Below, one piece after another: positions 1-10,779 of a DNA stretch of 64,000 nt. Under the pieces are notes generated by a model that searched no databases, was not told the origin of the DNA, and saw only the letters and a program-made list of their open reading frames with translations. The stretch lies in the NCBI GenBank assembly GCA_010405405.1, contig MU004230.1:406627-470626 (forward strand), in the 5' to 3' direction. Position 1 is the stretch's first letter. Every line of letters begins with the position of its first letter. The DNA comes from Microthyrium microscopicum. Lineage: Eukaryota > Ascomycota > Dothideomycetes > Microthyriales > Microthyriaceae. A program made the translations under genes and the position numbers.

Positions 1-886
1 AAGGTAGTGATGAAGCAAAATCGACACTGGCGAATCTAACAGCGCTCGGAAAAGATTAAAGTCAAGGGATGAGACGCAGGTGAGGTCACTATCTGCATCA
101 GTAGTCCAACAACCAACAGGAAAAGTTGTGGGAGTTGCAAGCGTCGTCTGTCGTCTGTCGCAGGCTGGCAAGGCGCAGGTCCGGGAAAGTAAAGTCCTAA
201 AAACGCTTTTCTGCAGCTAAACTCATCCTATCGCAGGCCTCTGCCTCTTATTAAGGCATTCTGATACGCCAATCTTGCGCGCGAGGCTCGTGCAAGAATG
301 TCAAATATGTCAAGGGGTCTTTGACTTTTCAGCCTATCAGTCTGGCGTTCCCAAAGGCGTGGTTGACCCGTCTGGTTTTTGCCTTGTTCAACAATTCTAT
401 CTTTGATTTATTCTCTCTCAACCACAATCCTTCCCTCAAGATTCCACGACGTCGGCTGGATTCCTTGCGCGGCTGTTTCGGCTGTAACTCGTGCCCGTAG
501 CTTCATACGTCCGCTGCACCAGTTCCTAATTGTACGTAAGCCAAGCCACATCAAAGATCTCAACGTCAGCTGAGGCTGTCCATGATCGTGACTTTCAACA
601 ATTGAGTCAAGAAACCCAACATCAGTCGACCTTTGATGCATTCGCTTAGCATCGCATCGGAGATTAGCTAAATTTGGCTCAACCTCTTTTTGGGACCCAG
701 GAGTGTTCCAGCCAGGCTGGATCCAGCGCTATCGCGCTTTTGAAACAGGTACAAAGGTACAACAGGGGACTTTTTCTGTACATGGCTAGACGCAGCCTTG
801 GGTCCCAAAGTCAAGATAGCCGCGCTGTTCTCCAAGAGATCCAGACGTGAAAACTTCGCCCTTCACCCCCTTATCGCGTTCCATCT
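1..886. other. intergenic, upstream of neurochondrin-like gene
   Basis: No convincing coding frame is visible on either strand; the short open frames lack splice-supported extension and resemble no family I know. It probably holds the 5' untranslated region and promoter of the plus-strand gene that follows. Confidence 0.5.
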
Positions 887-2743
887 ATGTCCGTCATGGA
901 AGAAGCACTTGAACAAATTCGGAACGAGCTGAAGCCTCAGGATAATACTGCGCGCCTTATGGGTCTTTTACGACTCCAAATACTCCTGAAAAATCACGAA
1001 GAAATGCTCCAAGATGCCACGGTGATGCAAAGCATGTGGCACGCAATACCCAAAATATATCTGATCCGTCTGTTGAAAGCTCGAGAATCAAAGAGCGTAT
1101 CTGCTGAAAATGCATCACAGATGAACCATTTGGCAGTTGCCATTATTCACACTTTTCTCGCTTCGCTGCAAAACGACGAAACAGTCGTCGAAGAAATGGC
1201 GACCAAGTTCGTCAAACCACTCGTGTCTCTTCTCTGCACTCAGCTGGACAGTCAGCTTGAACAAACACTCGCTTACCAAATACTGGGGCGATTAGTGCAG
1301 ACAAGAGCTGGTGCGATAAACTTTCTGCACGAAACTTGTACTGATCTCATGACGGTGCGATATCAGCAGGACGAGTGGCATTTCAACCACATCACGATCC
1401 TTCTTCGGGAGTGCTGGCGCTCTTTAGCGCAAGACACCGAAAAAATTGAGCTATGGGAAGCTCAGATAGTCATCTATATCGAGCATTTGACAGCTCGCCC
1501 AGATCCATCGCCAATGCTATCAATGCTCGCAGAAGTCATCCTAGACTCCAAGCACAGCAAAATCAGTCCTTGGATCTTACACGCCTTGCAGAAAGTCAAA
1601 GAGATATTCATAGCAAGTCCGACACAACCCATCTATCAGGCCACCATCTCCCTCACAGCCGCAATGCTAAGTCTTCCATCGCAAAGTAAGCCAATGCCAG
1701 AGCTTATTTTTAGCCAGACACCGCCCAACTTCACACCCCTCTTTCTCAAAATGATGCTCGCAGACGTCCAAGCAAGTATCCCAAGTTTAATGGAAACGCT
1801 TAACCTGCCGACTTACGCCGAAACTTCCCTCCGGCTAGCCAACACATATTCACTCATTGGCGGTGTATTACTCTTGATTGTAGATGCTGTCAAAAATGAT
1901 AATAGCATCAATATACCACCGTCCCAAATCCTTGAGATCCGCAGAGATTTGTCAGACACGTTTGGTTTAACTGTAGAATACTTTAGAGACAGATGGGACG
2001 CCTCGATTGCTGGGACTGCCGGACTACATCCCGAGACTCGTGCGGCTGAACAGACATCTACTACGAAACCACGGCTACTTGGCTGGGATGACTCGACGCA
2101 GCCGATTGGAAAGGATCCTATTTTCTACTGTGCGATGCAGAGTCTTGCGCTGTGGATCTGTGAGGATGAAGGACCGGATGTTCATCTGCAGACAATCGGC
2201 ATTATCGACGTATTACTAGGTCTCTATGGAATGAGTTGTAACGACGGCAACAACGATTTCAGACAACCGGTGTTGATGGTGTTTAGTGGTCTTTTTGGCG
2301 ATTTTGCGGAGGCCAGAAAGAGCTTTATTGAACTTGATGGCATGGAGGCACTTGTCAATGACACCATTTCTGCTCTGGCCCAGAAATCTCATGTCGATGT
2401 GTTGGAAGAGATGCTGCGTGTTCTTGACCAAGTAGTCGAGTCAAAAGAGGTCTACCTATCGCGCCTGGACTGGCTACGTCTAATCCCACTGATAAAAGGC
2501 ATTGGGAAGAAGCAGATGATAGCTGATCTCGGCGTGACCGTAGCAGCATTTCAGCTTGCCACTTCGCTGTACGCAAAGGCGCCGAAGAAGATGCAAGCCG
2601 CCCAAAAGCGAGACCTAGCAAGCATATATAAGAGCGCCAGTCAAGTACTCGATATGGACATGAAGCACAACTTTGCTGGACAAGAAGGATTAGTTGATGA
2701 ATTGCAGCGCATTATTGAGCGGTTACATGAATACGTTGATTAA
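887..2743 (+). CDS. neurochondrin-like protein
   Basis: An intronless frame of 618 residues, almost entirely alpha-helical and Leu-rich, consistent with an armadillo-like repeat fold. The N-terminal part (charged helix, then leucine-rich helices with a long central region and a final helix pair) resembles the fungal members of the neurochondrin family, whose cellular role is poorly defined in fungi. No signal peptide or membrane segment is seen. The first ATG is used; a second in-frame ATG three codons later has the better Kozak context (GTCATGG) and could be the real start. The gene ends 74 bp before the stop of the convergent transporter gene, so their 3' untranslated regions probably overlap. 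The family call rests on overall pattern, not on a diagnostic motif. Confidence 0.7.
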   Translation: MSVMEEALEQIRNELKPQDNTARLMGLLRLQILLKNHEEMLQDATVMQSMWHAIPKIYLIRLLKARESKSVSAENASQMNHLAVAIIHTFLASLQNDETVVEEMATKFVKPLVSLLCTQLDSQLEQTLAYQILGRLVQTRAGAINFLHETCTDLMTVRYQQDEWHFNHITILLRECWRSLAQDTEKIELWEAQIVIYIEHLTARPDPSPMLSMLAEVILDSKHSKISPWILHALQKVKEIFIASPTQPIYQATISLTAAMLSLPSQSKPMPELIFSQTPPNFTPLFLKMMLADVQASIPSLMETLNLPTYAETSLRLANTYSLIGGVLLLIVDAVKNDNSINIPPSQILEIRRDLSDTFGLTVEYFRDRWDASIAGTAGLHPETRAAEQTSTTKPRLLGWDDSTQPIGKDPIFYCAMQSLALWICEDEGPDVHLQTIGIIDVLLGLYGMSCNDGNNDFRQPVLMVFSGLFGDFAEARKSFIELDGMEALVNDTISALAQKSHVDVLEEMLRVLDQVVESKEVYLSRLDWLRLIPLIKGIGKKQMIADLGVTVAAFQLATSLYAKAPKKMQAAQKRDLASIYKSASQVLDMDMKHNFAGQEGLVDELQRIIERLHEYVD

Positions 2744-2816
2744 CAATGCTTAAAACCAGTGTACATTATGCAGATGAATATATACAATGCAGTTTTCGCT
2801 AATCCTCCGTATGCTT

Positions 2817-4664
2817 CTAATCCTTTACATGTGATGAAGATGGCATCCTACGCATCACTCCAGATTCTCTGGATCTGCTCGTAACCACAAGTTCAATATC
2901 GTCCGCCGAGCCAGACTGTGGCTCTGAAACTCCGTTTTCTATGCCCTTTTTTCTATCTTCATCGTCTTCGGGTGTGCCGTCGTAGCAAGCCCATGCGTCA
3001 ACGTATCTCAAAGTCTCTCGGTTCCAGACTCTGTTCATTATCAACAAGCGTAGTGGAACTAGGAGGATGATGATGATTGGGAATGCAGGTCCGACTTTTG
3101 TTAGTGTCATTATGAAGATGCCAGTGGTAAGCGCGATTTGTGTCAGCGTATATGCGTGAATAGACCAGTAGGACTTTATGGTCGATGGAAGAGGGTCCAG
3201 GTCCGAAGATGGTGTGAGTAAGTAGAATGTGCGGAACAGTATTGGACTATAAGACGTTAGTGGAATGATTCGAGCAGATTGTTTGATTTGACTCACTTAA
3301 CGGCTAGACTCTGCTCCCCCATGAATAGAAACAGCCCTGCCAACACACTCGTCGGCGTCAATCCAAGGACTTTCATCAGTGGTGGGCTGACGAAAATCAG
3401 GATGCCAGCGGCGTGCAAGAAATGGCTCCAGCGTTGCTCATACACTCTTTGAGAGCCGCGAATGCTTGATCGCAGTGAGCCATTACTTTCTTGCGTCTCA
3501 ATACGTTCCTTGTCATAGTGCATCAAGCTTTCCGAGTGTAGCGGCGCCTGTGGTAAAAGTCCATTGGCAGGTGGAATACCCAATATACCGCACAATGCTG
3601 TAGTCGTTCCAAGCAAGACGATATCCCACGCGAATCCACCAGGTTTTCGGGTTCCGTAGCGCGAAATGGTGCAGATGATGCTAGATACTTCGTGGTCAAA
3701 GAAGAAGAGCACAGTAATGATAAAGCCTGGGATCATGGACGCGAATATCCATGCGATTGGCAGCTCCCAAAAGCGTACGAAGAAAATAGTTCGATCCGGG
3801 CTGGTGGGACGGAAAGATGTGCTGACTTGCAGTGTCTGTTTGTCGAGAGAAGCAAGTTCGCCAATGTGTGGGATGCCGATAAAGAGGATAATACTGATGG
3901 CAGCGGCGTATTCGCGAAGTCCCATCCGAATATACTTGTGGAACAGAGGTTTCCATGATTCTGCGCTCGAGAGGAAGACAGCCAGGATGAACGTCCCAAT
4001 TGCACCTATGACTGAGTATAGGAAAGCTGCGAATGATAAACTCGCATGCGCACGCTCAAGTTCTTGAACGGCTTTGTGGAAGTAAATGATACTGTTGAGC
4101 AGGGAGAAGATCTCAGTTGAAAAAGTCGTAACATATCTCATCGTCCAGTCATGGGCGTTGAATATGGCCAAGAGATAGTGCATCCAGGCAGAATGTATTA
4201 GCGACCATGCCATAAATGGCAGAAATGGAACCTTGAAAGCAGTCTGACATAGCGAGTATATATTCTCGGCCAGAATTGAGAAAGGGCCAGTCACGCCGAG
4301 GATGGTGAGAGGCTGAATTGCAAGTCTAAAGTCATTAGCAAACTGTACTGAACCGCTTTATATCAACTTGAACCTACACAGAAAATATAATTCCACAAAG
4401 CCCAGTACTGAAAACAACTTCAATTGTTCCCCAATTTTGTCCAGTCAGAACGTAAAGATCACTCGCAAAGGTAATTCCTGGTAATAGATTGGTGAAAAAG
4501 ACATAAACGGCGCTGGCGACAACGAGCTGATTGAAAACTTTCCAATCGGACACATAACGCCGGGGTAAATTCTTCCAGTCTTGCTTCAGTAGTCGAAATG
4601 GTCTAAGAGCTCCTTCAGGTCGAAACCAGTGTGCCACTCGGTTTTTGACTTGATGAACAGGCAT
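2817..4664 (-). CDS. Bor1-like anion (borate/bicarbonate) transporter
   Basis: Three exons (4664-4378, 4325-3297, 3246-2817) joined by introns of 52 and 50 nt give 581 residues, the usual size for fungal Bor1/SLC4-type HCO3- transporters. Family hallmarks are visible: an N-terminal LRPFRLLKQDWKNLPRRY stretch, first membrane helix, and the conserved QPLTILGVTGP segment created exactly by the first splice junction (GT|A gives Val). About ten hydrophobic segments follow and the C-terminal tail is polar and cytosolic-looking (Arg/Ser-rich). Known family members export borate or related anions across the plasma membrane. Both introns have GTAGGT or GTGAGT donors. The gene is divergent from the MTG1 gene, sharing an upstream region of about 630 bp. 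Confidence 0.9.
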
Positions 4665-5291
4665 GACTATCGTCTTTCGCAGTCCTCGAACAAAGAGCCT
4701 GCGAAAGCGACCTAAAGGAAGGTGTGAACAAGCTGGCCGTCCCGGAGGGTTTTATGGCCAACGGTTTGCCATCGTGGCGGGGACTGCAGGTACTTCAGCC
4801 GATGTACTCTATTGTTTACGGTGTAGTTCGCGAGAGACGTTTGATGATGCCATTGGGCCGTGTTAACCTTGCTCCCTGTGCTTAGAGCCTTGGAGGGAAG
4901 TTAGAGAAGAGACTAACAAGTAGTTCTGCAGCTTATATTGTTAGTTGAGTTGAAGAATGCATCAAATCTACCCAGGCGGTTTACCCCGGAAGTGGGGCTA
5001 CGTCATTCCGGCCAATAAGCTTTTTTTAATAGACGTCCGTGCACACATCGCGACTTTTTTTTTGGTGTTGAGTTGCAACCGCGTCTGATTCGAAACAGCG
5101 ACAGACAACTTCAAAATTCCATTATCAAGATCCGTTGTGCTCTGCCGCTTAATCCGATCAGGATATCTCATTTCTGACGGAATAATGCTGGGTTTGTCAA
5201 GCTTCTGTACTGAAGAGTGCTTCGAGTTTCTAAATACGACCACCGCAGTTCTAGGAGACACATTTCCAAACTCAATTCGAGCCAAAACAAG
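4665..5291. promoter_or_regulatory. shared divergent upstream region (Bor1-like / MTG1)
   Basis: A gap of about 630 bp lies between the two divergent start codons. It contains short T-runs near 5023-5062 but no open frame with splice support. It must hold the promoters of both genes; no specific binding site can be named with confidence. Confidence 0.4.
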
Positions 5292-6341
5292 ATGGCAGCC
5301 TCATTCATACCAAGAGCCATCTTCCCTACCCTCGATAATCTCCCAAGATCCTACTTTCTTGGCCATCACAAGTCCGCCCTGGACAAAATGAAACGGCTGC
5401 TCTCCTCCACTGATCTCGTACTCGAAGTCCGCGACTACCGTATACCCCTAAGCTCGCGAAATCCCCTACTAGACGAAGCAATTGAAGGAAAGAAACGCAT
5501 AATAATATATACAAAGAGGGATCTTGGAAGTAGCGGCTCGAAAGAAGAAGGCTTGCGCGACGACATTGTTAGAGAATGGAACTATCCCGATCCAGTCCAT
5601 TTCGTCAGCGGAGGCAAGATACCAACACTCAAAAAGTCTGCAAAAGCACTCATATCCTCAATTCAATCTGCCGCCAGAGATCGAGATGCGCTCACGCCAA
5701 CCACGATGTTAATAATTGGCATGCCAAATGTTGGAAAATCCACACTGCTGAACGGGCTGCGGTTCCAGGGAACGGGGAACCGCAAAAAGGCAGCAATCAC
5801 AGGCGGACAGCCAGGTATCACGCGCAGGATATCTGAAGTCGTCAAGATCATCTCCGGGGCCACGGAAGCCGAAAGTGTCTACACAAGGGACACGCCAGGC
5901 GTCTTTGTTCCCTACGTCAACGATCCAGAAACAATGCTGAAATTGGCGCTTTGTAACTGCGTGAAGGATTCGATTATTTCACCGGTTACTGTGGCCGATT
6001 ACTGTCTATTTCGAATGAATCTCATTGATCCTTTGATATACGCGAATGACTACAAACCTACCAACGATATTCTGGAGCTACTCACAACGTTAGCACGCAA
6101 ACTAGGTCGCTTGAAGGAAGAAGGCGTACCAGATCTGGATGCGGCAGCCATCTGGTTCATACAAGCCTGGCGAGATGGCAAACGTGGAAAATTTATACTG
6201 GATGATGTCAGTCCTGAAGCGCTTCAAAAGCGCATAGATGAGGAGTCAGCAGCACCGCCTAGTATGACACAGGCGCGGAAGATATGGAAGCATGATATGC
6301 TGCAGGCTGCTCGGATGAAGGCTTCATCTAGTGACCGCTAG
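5292..6341 (+). CDS. mtg1: mitochondrial ribosome-associated GTPase MTG1
   Basis: A single-exon gene of 349 residues with the circularly permuted GTPase order typical of YlqF/MTG1: the G4 motif TKRD at residues 74-77 precedes G1 (GMPNVGKST, 143-151) and G3 (DTPG, 200-203). A G2-like threonine-containing stretch (GITRR) lies between G1 and G3. Family members assist assembly of the large mitochondrial ribosomal subunit at the inner membrane. I chose the ATG in context AACAAGATGG because the open frame upstream has no other ATG; the N-terminus (MAASFIPRAIFPTL) fits known fungal MTG1 starts. No intron is needed. Confidence 0.93.
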   Translation: MAASFIPRAIFPTLDNLPRSYFLGHHKSALDKMKRLLSSTDLVLEVRDYRIPLSSRNPLLDEAIEGKKRIIIYTKRDLGSSGSKEEGLRDDIVREWNYPDPVHFVSGGKIPTLKKSAKALISSIQSAARDRDALTPTTMLIIGMPNVGKSTLLNGLRFQGTGNRKKAAITGGQPGITRRISEVVKIISGATEAESVYTRDTPGVFVPYVNDPETMLKLALCNCVKDSIISPVTVADYCLFRMNLIDPLIYANDYKPTNDILELLTTLARKLGRLKEEGVPDLDAAAIWFIQAWRDGKRGKFILDDVSPEALQKRIDEESAAPPSMTQARKIWKHDMLQAARMKASSSDR

Positions 6342-6582
6342 GAGTTTGTTCATGTTGCATAGCACAGTATGGTCTACGTTTTATACCCAATTTCGAATCT
6401 TCACTCATAGTTCAAAAGAAAGCCTCAACTATAGCACTGCTCAATTACGAAGAAATGTTGCAGTTGTAATATATTCATCATAAAAGCTGTGATATATACG
6501 ACCACTGCCCCACAACGAAACAGCAGTTACCACAACCCATATCATACATCATTATCATACATCATAATTCCACCCTCACACT

Positions 6583-7082
6583 CTAAACTCTAGGATTCGC
6601 ATCACGCGTTCCCATCACATTCCCCTGCAAGTTCGCACTATTACCAGAAAGTGGATTCTGCTGCTGATACGTCGCATCCCCAGTGCCCACATGTCCACCC
6701 TCACCCTGCACATCCCGACGCGCACGCTCCGACGCAGTATCCGCTGGAGTCACGCCCGCGCCTGGGAACTCTCCGTGGCCCTGGTAGTGGCCTGTGTCAA
6801 GCTCGTTCATGCCGCGGTCTGTGACGGCGCGGGACTTGGTGTCGTCGGTGTGGGTGACGTCGTCGGCGAAGGTGTTGACGTTGCCGCGGATGGCTTCGCC
6901 TAGGCCCTGAGAGGAGTGTTAGTATTTTGGCTAGGCGTTTGAGGGATGGTTGGGTGAGGTATTGTGGGTATGCTCAAGTGGAGGGATGTACTTACATGTA
7001 TCTTTGTGAGGCCAGATTTGATGGCGTTGCCGGCGGAGCCGCCGGCGTTGCTGGATGTGTGTCCGGATGTGTTGTCGTTCAT
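6583..7082 (-). CDS. small LEA-like hydrophilic protein
   Basis: Two exons (7082-6996 and 6906-6583) separated by an 89-nt intron with donor GTAAGT, a perfect TACTAAC branch point and CAG acceptor give 136 residues. The protein is Gly/Asn/Thr-rich and very hydrophilic, with a central helix-prone segment (IHGLGEAIRGNVNTF) like those in fungal LEA-type or stress-induced small proteins of unknown function. It has no signal peptide and no cysteine. The sequence GGNSAGN-type composition suggests disorder in solution; a role in desiccation or stress tolerance is inference only. It is in tandem with the Zn2Cys6 gene downstream on the map. Confidence 0.75.
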
Positions 7083-7390
7083 GTTGAAGTTTGAGTTTGA
7101 GTTTGGTATGAGATCTTTAGTTGGTGAAGTGGTTGGGAAGAGAGATGAAGGATACAGAAGCAATGGGTTATAAAATGCGCGCGCTCAAGAAGGCTCTTGT
7201 TTGTACTTGGGTGACGTCACATCAGCCTTGTGCTGGAACAAAGCAAGAGGCTGAAAGCTTCATGACAGCACCTTGCATCATGATCGCTCGATCTCGAGTA
7301 GCCTAGCCGGATTTAATTAATGAGCTTGAATACATGTGAATGGAAGGAGTCTGGTGTAACTTTCTAGAGCCATTTGTTATTTTTTCCCCT
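7083..7390. other. short intergenic stretch
   Basis: Upstream region of the small LEA-like gene and 3' region of the Zn2Cys6 gene, both minus strand. An A/T-rich TTATAAAA stretch near 7168-7175 lies about 90 bp upstream of the LEA-like start and could serve as a TATA element. Confidence 0.35.
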
Positions 7391-10055
7391 CTAGGATGGA
7401 TAATACCAGCTATATTGTAGGGATGGATCGACCAAATCACCACCTTCAGCACCAGCTTGAGCTGTGTTACCAAAATCAAACTCGTTTAATTGTGCCATTG
7501 GCTGCTGCTGCTGATTCTGTGCAAAAGTATCCAGCATTTGCTACGATCATTTCAGTTTGACTATACCAGCAGAAGAAGTGTATGACTTGAAAATGCTCAC
7601 CCAATTTATCGTTTGATTGGATTCCAGGTTCAATATATCGCCTATTGGCTCAAACACATTGAATAGACCAGATGCTGCAAAGTTGGCAGGTTCTTGCGAT
7701 ATTCTCGGGTTGGCATCGATTACTGATGTTGCTGCAACTGATGGAGTTACATATGGAAGGCTTTGTGGTGACAACGTGTTCGAAGACACTTGAAAGGATC
7801 AGTATATAAGACCTTTGGATATATCTGAGAGCATTTCAACTTACCGGGACTTTCAATAGCCTTATTAAGTATAATCCTCAAAGCCTCCAATGCTTTTACA
7901 GGAACTCTGCTTTTTGTGCCTGGTGTAATATACGTCTGGTACGTGCATTCAAGCAAAGCTTTCATAGATGCTATGCGTTCTGGTGACGAGCTTTCTCCAT
8001 CTGTTTGCTTCTTACGCAGACGAATCAACTCCAAGCAGAGAATCATAGCACAGAGCAAGAAGTCGTGGACAGAGAATATGTCCAAGAAGAAGGGAAGGCT
8101 CTCGAGTTGACCGCCAGGCTGACTAGCTCGATGGACGGTATCCAGATGACTGAGGAGTTTCATTGCGGCATCAACGCATTTGTTTCGAAATGGTTCTTCA
8201 GCGGGACTGCAAGATCTTTCGTCCAAATATCGTCGAAACAAGACAAGCCGGGATTTATAGTATAAAAGATGCAGCTTGAATCGGTTGAAGATCTGTGCAG
8301 GTGGATCAAGGATACATTGATGCAAACTGTCATAAGTTAGCTAAGTGCCAACAATACCTAAGCTGAAAGGTTGTTATATCCGCGCTTTCGAGTCTCGAAG
8401 AGTCCAAAATGGATTGTAAGCGTACCTCAGGAACTTGAGCGAATCTGGAATCGCATTGTATGCTACATCTAGCTCCTTGTCCAGAGCCGTCACTTCATCA
8501 AAGTTTGGATGTTCCACAGCATGAGATACATCTGCTGCTCGGGCAAAGAGTCTCGATATAGTTGCTTTGACTATAATAAAGGCTACTGCGGTTAGCTCCA
8601 CGAATGGTCTTCCTTGGGGTAACTCTTTGGTATCCGGTCCAAAGTCGCCGTCCTGACAGGTGTTAGGTATATTCTCATGATATTACATTCAATATCAAGC
8701 TGGATGAAAGAACTTACCTGTAAGTTCCGAGGCAGCTTGGTGTCGCATTGCATATCTCTTATCATAGAAGGAAGTCCTACAGAAAACGAGAGCAGATGAT
8801 CGAATATTGTTATATTGTGCCAGATTCTCCGTCGCATCTCTCCTTCGAAAGGCGTCAAGAATGGGTAATAAGATGGGTCTCGGTGATATCCCATCTTTAG
8901 GCAAAGGCGTAAAAGTACGCCACAGATTATCCAGATTCTAAATTGATCATCTGCGTGACTTCGTACGTGTATGCTGCCAATGTGCATTACCAGTGCCTCT
9001 ATCACGTACTTCTGAGGCCGTGTAATATCTGAGACTTTGTTAGCAGCAACTCCTGATCCGGTTACACATCAAACATGGAATCAATACCTGATAATACTAA
9101 AGCCTCATTAGCCAGACTGATAAATTTCTCTGCGTTGTTGTCATTGTTGGCTGTATTTCCTTCCGTGTTTTTGTGGAACCTTGCCATGGAAGAGCCGAGT
9201 GATAGCATTGAGAAGAACAAAGCTAGCCAAACCGTTGGTGTTTTTGATGGGTTCTCGAGATATTGGTCATACTAGCAGTCAATTAGAATCGAGATTCAGC
9301 TTCAGACTCAAAGCTCATCGGCATGGTGTCAAACCTCTTTGGAAAATGTCGGTCTGTGAATTGAAGCTAAAGGGGTTAGCCATACAACTTTGACGTCAAT
9401 AGGTACGATTGGTCTTACGAGTTAACGGATTGGTAGAGTTGAATAGATGCCATAACAACTTCTCGCTTACTTCCCTCGGAGGACAACACTTCAAAAGATA
9501 CTCTCGCGTAACTGTAGGTCTTCCTAGCACCAAAAGTCGATCCTCAGGAGATGGCGACGGTGTCCGAAACGCTTCAGTACCCAAGGCAGCCTTCAACTCA
9601 CTGATTCCCGCAAGCACAGCCTCCCAATGAGTTGAACCAACATAACTAGTCTCTCCATTCGAAGTCTGCAGTTTTCCAAGAGTTCCAGTACCCACCAGAT
9701 CATCCCGGCCCGGCGATTCCCCAAAAGTGCTCTCTGGTGTATGCTGCTGAACACTTTCAGTCGTCTCCTCCCGGCCGTCCGCAGTCGGGCTTTGATCGTT
9801 ATTCATCATCTGAATAAGAAGGGTTTCCAGGTGGCTTATTCTCTCCTTGGTACTCATTGGACGTCTCGGCTTCTTCTTCGGCGGAGGAAGATAAGTACAT
9901 GATGAATCCCGCGCTCTCTTCAAACACTGATCGCATGGCTGTTGTCTATCGCATTTGAGTTTCCCGGTTCGACATGGCATACAGCTTAGTTGCTGTCTGG
10001 CCCGTTTCTGTACATGGGCCGTGTTGCTTCCATTATCCGCCCTCTGGTTCGTCAT
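7391..10055 (-). CDS. Zn2Cys6 transcription factor with fungal-specific TF domain
   Basis: Eight exons (10055-9419, 9366-9335, 9271-9088, 9028-8718, 8652-8426, 8326-7845, 7788-7601, 7540-7391) give 736 residues; every junction preserves frame. The N-terminus holds a canonical zinc cluster with cysteines at 25, 28, 35, 41, 44 and 53 (C-X2-C-X6-C-X5-C-X2-C-X8-C), followed by a basic linker (PPPKKKPRRP) and a short coiled-coil (ISHLETLLIQMM). The middle homology region shows the usual IHRPTF, MGYHRDP, EMRRRIWHNI and GLPSMIRD signatures. A Gln run (NQQQQP) and acidic end close the protein. It should act in the nucleus as a sequence-specific regulator; the target pathway is not evident because neighbours are unrelated. 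Exon 2 is only 32 nt and intron 5 is 99 nt. Confidence 0.92.
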
Positions 10056-10779
10056 GGTTGTTCACACTCTAGGCCAACAGCTCGGTGTTCGATGCACTTC
10101 TTGGAAGAGTTAATGCGATGTCCGGTCCTAGATGATCCTGAGCAGTGGTTGACTGATGCGCCTGTTTGGGTGTTTCCGTGCAATCCGCATATAGAATAGC
10201 CGGGTGATTGCTGGTCGTTGAAGTTGAGTGAGGTACTCTAGGGTTCGTTGTCGTTGAAAACATCAGCCCCACCCCATGTGGGGATCACCATATCCAAAAG
10301 TTATTGGCTTAATTTGGAATGAAAACAAGGCTGGAGCCTTATACTTCTCCTTCAAATGGTCCATTTCAAGCTTGGAATCCCATTTATCTGCGTACTTATA
10401 GTTGTACTATATGTCATGCGCCTCCAGCAACTTGTCGATCGTCGTGTTGTTTCTTGTCCACTGCCACCTGACCAAGGCCCAATATTCTCAGTCCACCGAG
10501 AACAGTAGAACTCAAGAGTAAGATTGATTTGACTTTATTCATTCGGTATTATATTAAACATATAACATTCTCTGAGACTCTGCCAATGCAAGCCTGTAGT
10601 CCACATACACCATGTATCCGGGCAATATATTCCCACATCCGATCCCACAACAAAGAAATTTGGGGTATATGCATGCAATCCAAACCAACATCTCCACGTC
10701 GCCGTGGCCCTCATAACTAGTATACATGCAAGAAAGTAGTTCATCGTTCGTCATATCGTTAAAGCGTATCATCATATTG
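10056..10779. other. intergenic region upstream of Zn2Cys6 gene
   Basis: No coding frame is supported. It contains the promoter of the minus-strand regulator, including a GC-rich palindrome at 10267-10283, and the 3' flank of the rhodopsin-like gene. Confidence 0.45.
10267..10283. promoter_or_regulatory. GC-rich palindrome (CCCCAC...GTGGGG)
   Basis: CCCCAC and its exact reverse complement GTGGGG are separated by 5 bases, about 210 bp upstream of the start of the Zn2Cys6 gene. Inverted repeats of this kind can be sites for dimeric regulators, but the classical Zn2Cys6 half-site CGG is absent, so the function is a guess. Confidence 0.25.
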
